The notes under the pieces are model-generated. The model saw nothing but the letters and a program-made list of their open reading frames with translations, was not told where the DNA came from and ran no database searches. A DNA stretch of 16,732 bases from an uncultured Tessaracoccus sp. (GTDB lineage: Bacteria; Actinomycetota; Actinomycetes; Propionibacteriales; Propionibacteriaceae): contig NZ_CAMYPD010000050.1 of NCBI RefSeq assembly GCF_947286155.1, positions 1-16,732 on the forward strand, in the 5' to 3' direction. Positions 7,675 to 14,854 of this stretch are shown in pieces (within the stretch, counting starts at the first letter, position 1; the number at the start of each line of letters is the position of its first letter). A program made the position numbers and the translations under genes.

Positions 7675-8541
7675 GTGGAGCAGGGTGCGGTGCCGGGAGC
7701 TGTGACGAGGGCGGTGTTCGTCGCTGCCGCGATCGTCACCTTCGCCGCGGTGGCCTTGGGTTCGGTGGTGTGCGCGACGGACTCCAGCGCTGCGTGCCCG
7801 AACTGGCCGGGCTGCTACGTCGGCCAGATCGCGCCGGAAGCGCAGCTCAACCCCATCCTGGAGTTCGTGCACCGAGTGGTCGCCGTCAGCTGCGGCCCAC
7901 TCCTGCTGACCGCGGCGATCGTCGGGCTCCGCGTGAAAGATCCGCTGGTCAGAGTGCTGCCGTGGGTGGCGTTCGTCGGCGCCATGATCGCTGGTGTGCT
8001 GGGGATGCTGACGGTGAAGGTTGGCATCTCGAAAGCTTGGGCTGCCTTCGATCTCGGGGCCAGCCTTATCGCGCTCGTCGCGATCACCGTGGCTGTTGTG
8101 TGCGTACTGCGGTATCCCCGACGGTGGCAGCCACCCGCTACTGGACGCCTAGCCTGGGGTGCCGTTGGGGCACTGTTCGCGTTTCACATCTGCAGCGTGT
8201 TGGTGGCGGGTTCCGGTTCGCTCACCCGGTGCATGAGTTGGCCGGTGTGGCGCATCATCGAGGCCGACGGCAACGTGGCCTGGCAGTGGGTGCGTCTGGT
8301 GCTGGGCGGGGTTGCCGCAGTTCTTACTGCGCTGGTGGCGGTGCAAGGCCTGCGCCGCAGCGATACTCGCGTGTTTGGTGCCGTGCTGGCGGTGTTGGTG
8401 GTGTGTGAGGTGGCGATGGGGCTCACCGTCGTCGCGCACGGTGCTGACCTCACGGTAAAGGCCTGGTACGCCGCGTTGGCAGCCGCGACGTTCTGCGTCA
8501 GCGTGTGGATCGCGAGCTTGGGGAGCGTCGCCAAACGCTGA
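7675..8541 (+). CDS. CtaA/COX15-family membrane protein (heme A synthase-like)
   Basis: This is a 288-aa polytopic membrane protein with about eight hydrophobic helices and an internal two-fold layout, matching the heme A synthase (CtaA/COX15) family, which converts heme O to heme A for cytochrome oxidase. The first half carries the paired-cysteine loop CPNWPGC (C41, C47) and the LEFVHR motif (E63, H66). The second half has only a single-cysteine remnant, RCMSWP (C186). Heme-ligand histidines expected in later helices are not obvious: AWAAFDL (121-127), VAWQWVR (201-207) and VKAWYAAL (261-268) occupy the expected places. Activity is therefore uncertain. The GTG at 7675 is preferred because AGGAGG lies eight bases upstream; an ATG at 7636 would add 13 charged residues. 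Its 3' end overlaps the convergent brnQ by 44 bp. The family call is firm; the exact reaction is not. Confidence 0.72.
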   Translation: MEQGAVPGAVTRAVFVAAAIVTFAAVALGSVVCATDSSAACPNWPGCYVGQIAPEAQLNPILEFVHRVVAVSCGPLLLTAAIVGLRVKDPLVRVLPWVAFVGAMIAGVLGMLTVKVGISKAWAAFDLGASLIALVAITVAVVCVLRYPRRWQPPATGRLAWGAVGALFAFHICSVLVAGSGSLTRCMSWPVWRIIEADGNVAWQWVRLVLGGVAAVLTALVAVQGLRRSDTRVFGAVLAVLVVCEVAMGLTVVAHGADLTVKAWYAALAAATFCVSVWIASLGSVAKR

Positions 8542-9841
8542 CCACTCCCCCGACGAGGAAACCCACGGCCGCAGGGAGCACCCACCCAAACCCCAAGTCG
8601 AACCCGGGAAGCAGGCGCGTCCACGCACCGCTGGGCAACCAGCCAGCGCTGACGAGCACCGTCGCCAGTGATGCCAAGCCCGCGAAGAGGACTGGCATCC
8701 AGTGGATGGCTGCCTGACCCGCGACGAAACGGTCCAGCAAGCCGAGCACGATGAGCATGATGGCCATGGGATAGAGCACCTGGAGCACTGGCACGGCTGC
8801 ATGGATGATGGTGTCGAGGCCGAGATTCGCCATGATGAGCGACCACAGTGTGAAGCCGATGGCCCACCGTCGCTGGCTCCCGAGCCGGGGAAACATGAGC
8901 GAGAAGGTTTCAGCGCTAGCGACGATGAGGCCGATCGCGGTCTTCAAACACGCGACGAACATAATCAGCGCGGCGAGAACATGCCCCGTGCTGCCGAACA
9001 ACCAGCGTGACATCGTCGCCAGTGCGACCGCCCCGTTGGTGTCGCGGGCCACCAGCTCAGTCATGCGCGAGCCCAGCACCGCGAGTGCGAGGTAGATCGC
9101 GCCCATCGCGACAGCGGCAACTGCACCTGCCTTGCATACCTCTGTTGCGATGCGCCCCTTGCCCGTGACACCGAGCTTGCGCGCGGAATCGATCACGATG
9201 ATGGCGAACGCGAGGGATGCGAGCCCGTCCATCGTGTTGTAGCCATCGAGGATGCCACGCGCAGCCGCGTGCGAGGCATAAGCCCCGACGGGGTCCGGCG
9301 CTGGGGCTGCCGGGGCAAGGAAGGCGGCGACGAGGAGCACGCCGAGGAGCGCGAGGAAGATGGGTGTGAGGAATTTGCCGACGATGTCGAGGATGCGCCC
9401 GGGGCGAAGGGCAGCGACGAGTACGAGTATGAAAAAGACCGCACTGAACACCGCGAGCGCGAGCGCATTTCCCGTGCCTTCTGAGTTGCCGAAGGCGATC
9501 TCGTACGACACGGTGGCGGTGCGGGGTATCGCAAAGAACGGGCCGATCGTGAGGTAGAGCGCGCAGGTAAACACCATCGCGAACACGGGGTGCACCCGTG
9601 ATGCCAGCTCGGGCAAACTGCGGGTGCCTGCGGTGGCCGTCGCAATGACGCCGAGGACAGGGATGCCCACCGCCGCGACGAGGAAGCCGAGCGCAGCGGG
9701 AACCCCATTGTTGCCAGCCTGCAGCCCGAGCGACACAGGAAAAATTAGGTTGCCGGCGCCGAAGAACAACCCGAATGTGAGCGAACCCAACAGAAGGGAC
9801 TCGAGGATACGCAGTGTTCGTGGCGTCGGGTTCCTATTCAC
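8498..9841 (-). CDS. brnQ: Branched-chain amino acid carrier BrnQ (LIVCS family)
   Basis: This 447-aa integral membrane protein with about 12 hydrophobic segments is a secondary carrier of the LIVCS family, which imports leucine, isoleucine and valine with a coupling cation. The N-terminal signature FGLFFGAGNLIFP (23-35) is diagnostic, and the next helices, including FFAIPRTATVSYE, follow the family pattern. The GTG at 9841 is the only usable start: an in-frame TAG lies five codons upstream, and no alternative ATG or GTG occurs before the first helix. The ribosome binding site is weak (AGGG about 13 bases upstream). The gene diverges from yqeY across 85 bp. Its last 14 codons and stop overlap the end of the convergent CtaA-family gene. 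The C-terminal tail is short and basic (WRRSPSSRSTR). Confidence 0.92.
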   Translation of the reverse strand: MNRNPTPRTLRILESLLLGSLTFGLFFGAGNLIFPVSLGLQAGNNGVPAALGFLVAAVGIPVLGVIATATAGTRSLPELASRVHPVFAMVFTCALYLTIGPFFAIPRTATVSYEIAFGNSEGTGNALALAVFSAVFFILVLVAALRPGRILDIVGKFLTPIFLALLGVLLVAAFLAPAAPAPDPVGAYASHAAARGILDGYNTMDGLASLAFAIIVIDSARKLGVTGKGRIATEVCKAGAVAAVAMGAIYLALAVLGSRMTELVARDTNGAVALATMSRWLFGSTGHVLAALIMFVACLKTAIGLIVASAETFSLMFPRLGSQRRWAIGFTLWSLIMANLGLDTIIHAAVPVLQVLYPMAIMLIVLGLLDRFVAGQAAIHWMPVLFAGLASLATVLVSAGWLPSGAWTRLLPGFDLGFGWVLPAAVGFLVGGVVSVWRRSPSSRSTR

Positions 9842-9926
9842 GCAGGTGACTATGCCCTATGTTGGCGACGTCGCGCTTGTTGGGGTGTGGAAAAATGAAG
9901 GCCGTACTAGTAATTAGGAGCCATAG

Positions 9927-10394
9927 ATGAGCCTCGAGAAGCAGATCCACGACGACATGGTTGCCGCCATGCGAGCCAAAGACAAGACCCTCACCACCAC
10001 GCTGCGCATGGCCATTGCCGCGCTGAAGAAGGAGAAGGTTGCTGGCGACGTCGCCCGCGAACTCACCGAGGATGAAGAGGTTGCGGTGCTGCAGCGCGAG
10101 GTGCGCGCCCGGAAGGACTCCGCGCAGGCCTACATCGACGGTGGTCGTCCTGAGCTGGCGGAGGCTGAAACTGCGGAGGCCGATGTGCTCTCCAAGTACC
10201 TCCCCGCCATGCTCACCGACGAGGAACTCGACCAGATCATCGCCGACGAGGTGCAGGCGGCTGCCGACGCGTCGGGCGAGAAGCCCACGATGAAGCAGAT
10301 GGGCCAGATCATGAAGGCCGTGAATGCGAAGGTGAGCGGTCGCGCCGAGGGTGCCACCGTCGCAGCAAAGGTGAAGCGGGCCCTGGCTGGGTGA
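9927..10394 (+). CDS. GatB/YqeY-domain protein
   Basis: This 155-aa, mostly helical soluble protein belongs to the YqeY family, which is related to the tRNA-binding tail domain of GatB, the amidotransferase subunit for Glu/Gln-tRNA. YqeY itself is a stand-alone protein presumed to bind tRNA; its role is not firmly known. It spans the entire family length, with the characteristic LRMAIAALKKEKV near the start, the central YIDGGRPELAEAETAEADVL and a C-terminal VSGRAEGATVAAKVKRAL. The ATG at 9927 has AGGAG six bases upstream. A small hairpin (10396-10408, GCAGC-GAA-GCTGC) follows the stop codon directly and may help end transcription, together with the palindrome at 10412-10448. Confidence 0.92.
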   Translation: MSLEKQIHDDMVAAMRAKDKTLTTTLRMAIAALKKEKVAGDVARELTEDEEVAVLQREVRARKDSAQAYIDGGRPELAEAETAEADVLSKYLPAMLTDEELDQIIADEVQAAADASGEKPTMKQMGQIMKAVNAKVSGRAEGATVAAKVKRALAG

Positions 10395-10411
10395 TGCAGC
10401 GAAGCTGCTCT

Positions 10412-10448
10412 GGTCGTCGAGTAGACGGCGTAGCCGCTGTATCGAGAC
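10412..10448 (+). repeat. REP-like palindrome, copy A
   Basis: The copy reads GGTCGTCGAGTAG, then a GC-rich core with a short stem (GCGTAGCCGC), then TATCGAGAC. It is in plus orientation, the same direction as yqeY, which ends 18 bases earlier. It shares its outer frame with the copies at 10460, 11469, 14783 and 14945 but has a different core. Confidence 0.75.
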
Positions 10449-10459
10449 GCAGCGACGTG

Positions 10460-10548
10460 GTTTCGATAGGCGCCTACGGCGCTACTCAACCACCGGGGGG
10501 CTGCGGCGCTACTCAACCACCGAGAAGTGGCGCCGCTACTCCTCATCC
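10460..10548 (-). repeat. REP-like palindrome copy B with two further 27-bp half-units
   Basis: On the minus strand this reads as two GGTGGTTGAGTAGCGCCG half-units, the second running into a short stem and TATCGAAAC. On the plus strand, GCTACT recurs at 10481, 10508 and 10535, an exact 27-bp period. The first two units are near-identical over CGGCGCTACTCAACCACC. The third is degenerate (GCTACTCCTCATCC) and contains the stop codon of the adjacent membrane-protein gene. Only about three units exist, without unique spacers of constant length, so this is not a CRISPR array. Confidence 0.8.
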
Positions 10549-10850
10549 ACGAGGCAGTGCGCTGCGCCTGCTGCGACGGCGGTGACAGCAAGCACGGATG
10601 GCCAGGCGCCAATCTTCTTGGCGAGCTTGTGGGAGTAGCCGAACCCGCCCATGTAGAGCGCGGTCAGCAGCGCGGTCTTCCCCACTCCCCCTTTGCGCAG
10701 CCAGGTGCGGCCCGCGTACAGCCCGGCGCCGGCGAGCACCGCGCCTCCAAGCGCACGGATGCCGGATTCGCGCGCCACCGCGAAACCGCCGCACAGCCCG
10801 ACGGCGACGAGCGGGGCGGTCTTCACTTGATCTGAATCTTTGAGCGTCAT
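10536..10850 (-). CDS. Small conserved membrane protein, function unknown
   Basis: This is a 104-aa protein with three or four hydrophobic segments (about residues 12-25, 34-46, 60-72 and 82-97) and a basic loop RTWLRKGG between the second and third. I recall similar short proteins in other actinomycetes, annotated only as hypothetical, sharing the GIRALGG, FGYSHKLAKKIGAWPSV and C-terminal Ala-rich helix patterns. The ATG at 10850 is preferred over the one at 10910, which lies inside a hairpin; no clear ribosome binding site precedes 10850, so it may be leaderless. The TAG stop lies within a degenerate unit of the repeat at 10460-10548, so the C-terminus (VDEE) may have been shaped by repeat insertion. 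Glycines in the helices suggest tight packing. No function is assigned. Confidence 0.68.
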   Translation of the reverse strand: MTLKDSDQVKTAPLVAVGLCGGFAVARESGIRALGGAVLAGAGLYAGRTWLRKGGVGKTALLTALYMGGFGYSHKLAKKIGAWPSVLAVTAVAAGAAHCLVDEE

Positions 10851-10875
10851 ACCCGCAAGAGTACGCGCAGGGCGA

Positions 10876-10925
10876 AGATAGATCAGGTTCGTGGTGGGTA
10901 GACGAGCCACGAGCTTGATCTATCT
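10876..10925 (-). terminator. Long imperfect hairpin, probable terminator of the GNAT gene
   Basis: A 19-base arm (10876-10894) pairs with 10907-10925 with two mismatches around a 12-nt loop; the outer ten pairs (AGATAGATCA) are perfect. It begins 22 bases beyond the stop codon of the minus-strand acetyltransferase gene and sits just upstream of the small membrane-protein gene. No T-tract is seen. Confidence 0.65.
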
Positions 10926-10947
10926 TTCGGAGGAACTCACTGATCGA

Positions 10948-11433
10948 TCACCCGCAGGGTCCTTCCCAGCGGGTCTCGCCTTCAACGATGAGATTCGTCG
11001 GTTGTAGCCCGAGTCGTTGTGCGATCTTTTGTGAGGCAACGTTATCGGGGTGGATGTGGGCAACCAGCTCGGTCACGCCTCGTCCAGCCAGGAGTTCCAC
11101 GAGGAGCTGTGCCGCTCGGGCGGCGTACCCGTGCCCTTGCCATGGTTCACCGATCACCCAGGCAATCTCCGTCGGGCCACCAGCGATAGGAATGGTCGCC
11201 TGCACGTACCCGATAGGCCGGTCATGGGGTTCAAGAACGACCACCTCATTGATCCACCGTTCCTGCCCATCCGGCGACACGCCCGCGACCTGTACGGCAT
11301 AGCGCCTTGCGAGCTCCGCTGCCGATGGTGGCGAGCCGCCAATAAACTCATAGAGCGATGCTGCTCTCAGCACCTCAGCCATCGCGGGCGCATCGTCGAC
11401 AGAGAGCGGACGGATCTGCACGGCATTGAGCAT
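10948..11433 (-). CDS. GNAT-family N-acetyltransferase (RimJ/RimL-like)
   Basis: This 161-aa acetyl-CoA-dependent N-acetyltransferase has an unknown acceptor. The N-terminal strand IRPLSVDDAPAMAEVL is typical of RimJ/RimL-type members. The pyrophosphate-binding motif A is WVIGEPWQGHGYAARA (92-107), followed by the helix AQLLVELLAGRGV and strand ELVAHIHPDNVASQKIAQRLG (122-142), in which the HPDN-S pattern is family-typical. The ATG at 11433 is chosen over an upstream TTG at 11469, which would place the N-terminus inside a repeat; the ribosome binding site is weak. The gene stands alone between a repeat plus tRNA upstream and a hairpin downstream. Confidence 0.85.
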   Translation of the reverse strand: MLNAVQIRPLSVDDAPAMAEVLRAASLYEFIGGSPPSAAELARRYAVQVAGVSPDGQERWINEVVVLEPHDRPIGYVQATIPIAGGPTEIAWVIGEPWQGHGYAARAAQLLVELLAGRGVTELVAHIHPDNVASQKIAQRLGLQPTNLIVEGETRWEGPCG

Positions 11434-11468
11434 GCACCCAAGTAGAGCACCCGCTGGGAGCACGTGCA

Positions 11469-11503
11469 ATCGATACGCCCGCTTCGCGGGTTACTCAACC
11501 ACC
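11469..11503 (-). repeat. REP-like palindrome, copy C
   Basis: On the minus strand it reads GGTGGTTGAGTA, then a stem CCCGC-GAA-GCGGG (plus positions 11478-11490), then GTATCGAT. It lies about 45 bases downstream of tRNA-Pro and in the same direction, so it may help end the tRNA transcript. Confidence 0.75.
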
Positions 11504-11546
11504 TGCAGCTTCAACGACCGGAAACCAACGAGCTACCCCCCCATGG

Positions 11547-11620
<74 letters not shown>

Positions 11621-11686
11621 TCGGACCTTAAGTCCGAGGATGAACATTACCGCACCGACGGGCGTCGCGCCAGTTGAGTGGTCAGC

Positions 11687-12925
11687 TCAGAACAGCACCT
11701 CACGACGGGCGGGTTCTGCCTTGTAGAGCTCGCGTCCGCCACGGTACGACGCCAGCACGTCGGCGTTGAACGACAGCGCTTCCACCCAATCGTTCGCGTC
11801 GAACACGACGAAGTTCGCGGGCTTACCCACCTCGATGCCGTACTCCTCGAGGTGCAGCGTGCGGGCCGCGTTGTGTGTGATGAAGCGGTACGAGTCCACG
11901 ATCTGCTGGTGCCCCATCATCTGGGTTACGTACAGCCCGTTCAGCACTACGTCGCGCAGGTTGCCCGTGCCGAGCGGATTCCAGGGGTCGACGATGTCGT
12001 CCTGCCCGAAGCTCACGTTCAGCCCCGCGTCGGTGAGTTCCTTCACGCGGGTGACGCCTCGTCGTTTGGGGTAGGTGTCCATCCGTCCCTGTAGGTGTGT
12101 GTTCACCATCGGGTTCGAGACGAAGTTAATACCGCTCATCTGCAGCAAGCGAAGCAGTCGGATGAAGTAGGCATTGTTGTACGAGTGCATCGCTGTGGTG
12201 TGCGACGCGGTGACGCGCTCGCCGATGCCAGCCTCGTAGGCCCTGGTGGCCAGGGTTTCGAGGCCGCGGGATGCTTCGTCGTCGATCTCGTCGCAGTGCA
12301 CGTCCACGAGAAGATTGAATTCCTGCGCCAGCTCCATCGCGAAGTTGAGCGACGACACCGAGTATTCGCGCGTGAACTCAAAGTGCGGGATGGCGCCGAT
12401 CGCATCGACTCCCATCTCCGCGGCCTTGCGCATGAGCGCGCGCCCATTCGGGAACGAGTCGATGCCTTCCTGCGGGAACGCGACGAGCTGCAGGGTGACG
12501 TCGTCGCGGAGTTCCTCGCGAAGTTCGAGTAGCGCGCGCAAGGCGGTGAGCTCGGGGTCGGTGACATCGACGTGGCTTCGCACGAACTGAATGCCGAATC
12601 GCGCCTGCTGACGTACCGCCCTACCCACACGCTCCTTCACATCGTCGACGGTGAGGTTGCGCTTTCGTTCGCTCCACACCTCGATGCCTTCGAAGAGCGT
12701 CCCGGACTCGTTGTAGCGAGGCTGACCAGCAGTCAGGGCGGAATCGAGGTGCACGTGCGATTCGATGATCGGCGGCAGTGCGAGCTGGCCGTGATAGTCG
12801 ACGACGCGCTCCCCGTCGCGCGGTTCGAGGGCTGGCTCAATTTCGGCGAACCGGCCCTGCTCGATGCGGATACAGCTGAGCTGCTCCGCGTTCTCAATTC
12901 GGACGTTTCTTATAAGGAGATTCAT
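11687..12925 (-). CDS. codA: Cytosine deaminase CodA
   Basis: This 412-aa amidohydrolase deaminates cytosine to uracil and ammonia in pyrimidine salvage. Metal-site residues are HVH (H57, H59), H210 in DVHCDE with the proton-shuttling Glu at 213, and Asp309 in GQDDIVDPW; H242 in SHTTAMHSY is also conserved. Stretches such as IPHFEFTREY (179-188), THLQGRMDTYPKRRGVTRVK and DPWNPLGTGN closely match my memory of E. coli CodA, which makes cytosine a more likely substrate than for generic amidohydrolases. The residue before DD is Gln (GQDD), where E. coli has His. The ATG at 12925 overlaps the codB stop as ATGA; an upstream extension of the frame would lie wholly inside codB. Translational coupling to the permease is likely. 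Confidence 0.94.
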   Translation of the reverse strand: MNLLIRNVRIENAEQLSCIRIEQGRFAEIEPALEPRDGERVVDYHGQLALPPIIESHVHLDSALTAGQPRYNESGTLFEGIEVWSERKRNLTVDDVKERVGRAVRQQARFGIQFVRSHVDVTDPELTALRALLELREELRDDVTLQLVAFPQEGIDSFPNGRALMRKAAEMGVDAIGAIPHFEFTREYSVSSLNFAMELAQEFNLLVDVHCDEIDDEASRGLETLATRAYEAGIGERVTASHTTAMHSYNNAYFIRLLRLLQMSGINFVSNPMVNTHLQGRMDTYPKRRGVTRVKELTDAGLNVSFGQDDIVDPWNPLGTGNLRDVVLNGLYVTQMMGHQQIVDSYRFITHNAARTLHLEEYGIEVGKPANFVVFDANDWVEALSFNADVLASYRGGRELYKAEPARREVLF

Positions 12926-14172
12926 CGTTGCTGCACCGATTTCTGGATTCGTGCTCCGACCAGGTACACCACCAACGCTACCGCCATGGCGTTGATGGAT
13001 GCGATGCCCCATGGCACGAACCATCCGACGGCGGCACCCGCCAGTACGCCGGCCACCGAGCCCCATACGACGCGGTAGCGCGGCTTCTCTCCACCACCGG
13101 CGTAGTGCCAGGGCCTAGAGAAGTAATCGGCGATCAGGATTGCGCCGATGGGTGGCAGTGTGGCGTTGAGGAGGTTCAACCAGACGACGAAGTTGTCGTA
13201 CAGCCACAGCGCGAGGAGCGTTCCAAGCACGCCGGCTACCAAAACGAGGGGCTTCTTCGCGATCTTGGTCACGTTCGCGAACCCGAGGCCGGTGGTGTAG
13301 AGGGCGTTGTTGTTCGTCGTCCAGATGTTCGCGCCGAGCACGATGAGTGCCGGCACGGCCAGCCCCTGGGCGATCATCACGTAGAAGATGTCGTCCTTGC
13401 CCGTGAGCGCGCCGCCCACCGCACCGAAGCTGAACATCAGCGTGTTGCCGAGCAGGAACGCCACCACGGTGGTGACCACGGCAGATCGTGTGGACTTCGC
13501 GAACCGCGTGAAGTTCGGGGTGGCGGATCCACCGGATACGAATGAGCCGACGACAAGCGCCACGCCGGTCATGAGCGGCATCCCAGTGGATGAGGCGAAC
13601 ATCTGGCTGAGGCCGCCGCCGTCGGAAGTGGCGAGCACCATCGAATACGTGCCGAGTACGGCAATCAGCGGTACGGAGATGAAGCTGACGATCTCGATGG
13701 CTTTGATGCCGAAGTAGGCCGACGCGGTCATCAGTGCGCCCGCGATGATGATGATCGGCCACGGGCCGATGTGCAGGAGCTCCGCCGTCGGGATAGCGAA
13801 CATCGCGACGCCGACGCCGAACCAGCCCATCTGAGTCAGCGAGATCAGTGCTGAGGGGAGCAAGCTGCCGAGCGATCCGAAGGATTGCTGTGCGAGGAGG
13901 TCGAAGCCCATGCCGGTTTTGGCGCCGACGAATCCGAGCGCCCCGGTGTAGATGGCGAGGATGACGCCGCCGATCAGCACGGCCTGCGTGTAGTGAGTGA
14001 AGCTCAGCCCATTGCCGAGTTTTGCGCCAACGCTCATCGATGCCGAGAAGAACGTGAAGCCGAGCATAACAAAGCCGACGGCCCAAAAGGAACGTCGGCT
14101 TTGCTGTGGCACGGCTTCGAATGAGAAATCGTCATCGAGCGGAGGTTGTGGAGATTGCAGGTGTGTACTCAT
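12922..14172 (-). CDS. codB: Cytosine permease CodB (NCS1 family)
   Basis: This 416-aa transporter with about 12 membrane helices belongs to the nucleobase:cation symporter-1 family and is the expected cytosine importer for the coupled deaminase. Family patterns include the N-terminal QQSRRSFWAVGFVMLGFTFFSAS, TGMGFDLLAQQSFG on helices 2-3, SGGSATPNFTRFAKS in the middle, and IWTTNNNALYTTGLGFAN near residues 279-296, the segment typical of CodB-like members. The ATG at 14172 follows GAAGG at six bases; an in-frame TTG at 14196 is less likely. codA starts within its stop codon. The 88-bp gap from hsp20 probably holds the operon promoter. An 18-base near-palindrome centred on ACTAGT (14202-14219) could be an operator, but this is speculative. 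Confidence 0.92.
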   Translation of the reverse strand: MSTHLQSPQPPLDDDFSFEAVPQQSRRSFWAVGFVMLGFTFFSASMSVGAKLGNGLSFTHYTQAVLIGGVILAIYTGALGFVGAKTGMGFDLLAQQSFGSLGSLLPSALISLTQMGWFGVGVAMFAIPTAELLHIGPWPIIIIAGALMTASAYFGIKAIEIVSFISVPLIAVLGTYSMVLATSDGGGLSQMFASSTGMPLMTGVALVVGSFVSGGSATPNFTRFAKSTRSAVVTTVVAFLLGNTLMFSFGAVGGALTGKDDIFYVMIAQGLAVPALIVLGANIWTTNNNALYTTGLGFANVTKIAKKPLVLVAGVLGTLLALWLYDNFVVWLNLLNATLPPIGAILIADYFSRPWHYAGGGEKPRYRVVWGSVAGVLAGAAVGWFVPWGIASINAMAVALVVYLVGARIQKSVQQR

Positions 14173-14260
14173 GCGCCGCCTTCGAATTGTGCTCAAATTG
14201 CCTGAACACTAGTACAGGCCAAACACGTTGTGCAAATGCGGCGCGTTGTGCTGCGTGTGT

Positions 14261-14698
14261 TTAGTCTTCCACCTCGGCCTGGACCTTGTGGTCAACGCTC
14301 GAACGCGTCACCGTAACCTTGCGTGGCTTGGCCTGCTCAGCGATGGGAAGCGTGATGGTGAGCACACCGTCGTTGTAATTGGCCTCGATCTGGTCGAGTG
14401 CCACCCCGTTGCCGAGCGACAGCTGACGTGCATAGGTGCCGGTGGAGCGCTCGCGGGTGAGCCACTCGGTGTCTTCGCTGGTGACCGTGGCCTTGCGCTC
14501 GGCCCGAACGGTGAGGGTGTTTTCCTCGATGTCGATATCGATGGAGTCGGGGTCCACGCCGGGGAGGTCGATGTTCGCGACGAACGCCTCCTTGTCGCGG
14601 TACAGGTCCATCGGCATGCCGACGCTGCCAGGCGTGCGGAACGCAGAGTTGATGGCGCGGCCGAATTCGCGGAACGGGTCGTAGTAGCTGGTTGTCAT
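14261..14698 (-). CDS. hsp20: Hsp20-family small heat-shock chaperone
   Basis: This 145-aa ATP-independent chaperone holds unfolding proteins and forms oligomers. The alpha-crystallin domain spans roughly residues 28-122, beginning MPMDLYRDKEAFVANIDLPGV and ending with the diagnostic GVLTITLP (111-118). A V-T-V version of the C-terminal IxI docking motif follows at 128-130. The N-terminal arm is short (MTTSYYDPFREFGRAINSAF). The ATG at 14698 has GAGGAG five bases upstream; an upstream extension to 14815 would read through the operator sites and is rejected. Two HAIR operators lie 17-64 bases upstream, predicting repression by HspR and induction by heat or unfolded protein. The TAA stop is followed after 88 bp by codB on the same strand, most likely a separate unit. 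Confidence 0.93.
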   Translation of the reverse strand: MTTSYYDPFREFGRAINSAFRTPGSVGMPMDLYRDKEAFVANIDLPGVDPDSIDIDIEENTLTVRAERKATVTSEDTEWLTRERSTGTYARQLSLGNGVALDQIEANYNDGVLTITLPIAEQAKPRKVTVTRSSVDHKVQAEVED

Positions 14699-14714
14699 GG
14701 TTGCTCCTCTAGCT

Positions 14715-14735
14715 CTTGAGCCTGGGCGGCTCAAC
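14715..14735 (-). promoter_or_regulatory. HAIR operator 1 (HspR site), proximal
   Basis: CTTGAGC, seven bases, then GCTCAAC gives six of seven paired positions in the HAIR arrangement (consensus CTTGAGT-N7-ACTCAAG). It lies just upstream of the hsp20 ribosome binding site, probably within the leader, where bound HspR would block transcription. Confidence 0.75.
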
Positions 14736-14741
14736 TTCAAT

Positions 14742-14762
14742 GTTGAGTCTACCTCGCTCAAG
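14742..14762 (-). promoter_or_regulatory. HAIR operator 2 (HspR site), distal
   Basis: GTTGAGT, seven bases, then GCTCAAG matches the HAIR consensus at 12 of 14 arm positions. Its centre is 27 bp from that of operator 1. The inner half-sites of the two operators also form an inverted repeat (CTCAAC-ttcaat-GTTGAG). A possible -10 (TAGACT on the minus strand, 14751-14746) overlaps it, with a weak -35 (TTTGCT) 17 bases upstream, consistent with direct repression. Confidence 0.8.
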
Positions 14763-14782
14763 ACGGAAAGCAAACTGTGGAT

Positions 14783-14818
14783 GATTTCGATACGCGCCCT
14801 GCGGGCGCTACTCAATCA
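14783..14818 (-). repeat. REP-like palindrome, copy D
   Basis: The stem GCGCCC-TGC-GGGCGC (14794-14808) sits inside the conserved frame (GATTGAGTA and TATCGAAAT on the minus strand). The outer bases ATGATT (14781-14786) and AATCAT (14814-14819) are also complementary, making this the most symmetrical copy. It lies in the region between der and hsp20, upstream of the HAIR operators. Confidence 0.75.
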
Positions 14819-14833
14819 TGGGAGGGGGCGCTA

Positions 14834-14854
14834 GGTGGTTGAGTAATACGAAAC
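14834..14854 (+). repeat. REP-like copy D', lacking its stem
   Basis: GGTGGTTGAGTA is joined directly to ATACGAAAC. The outer frame is kept, but the whole GC-rich core is missing. It is in the opposite orientation to copy D, 16 bases away, and runs straight into the left arm of the hairpin at 14851. It may be a deletion product or the scar of a rearrangement. Confidence 0.6.

Noticed and set aside
10478..10548. 27-bp regular repeat resembling a short CRISPR array
   Set aside because: The period consists of partly conserved sequence throughout, with no unique spacers; there are only about three units and no cas genes.
14202..14219. Near-palindrome upstream of codB as an operator
   Set aside because: The two halves are not properly symmetrical apart from the central ACTAGT and the end CCTG/CAGG, and no known regulator matches it, so it is mentioned only as a possibility in the codB entry.
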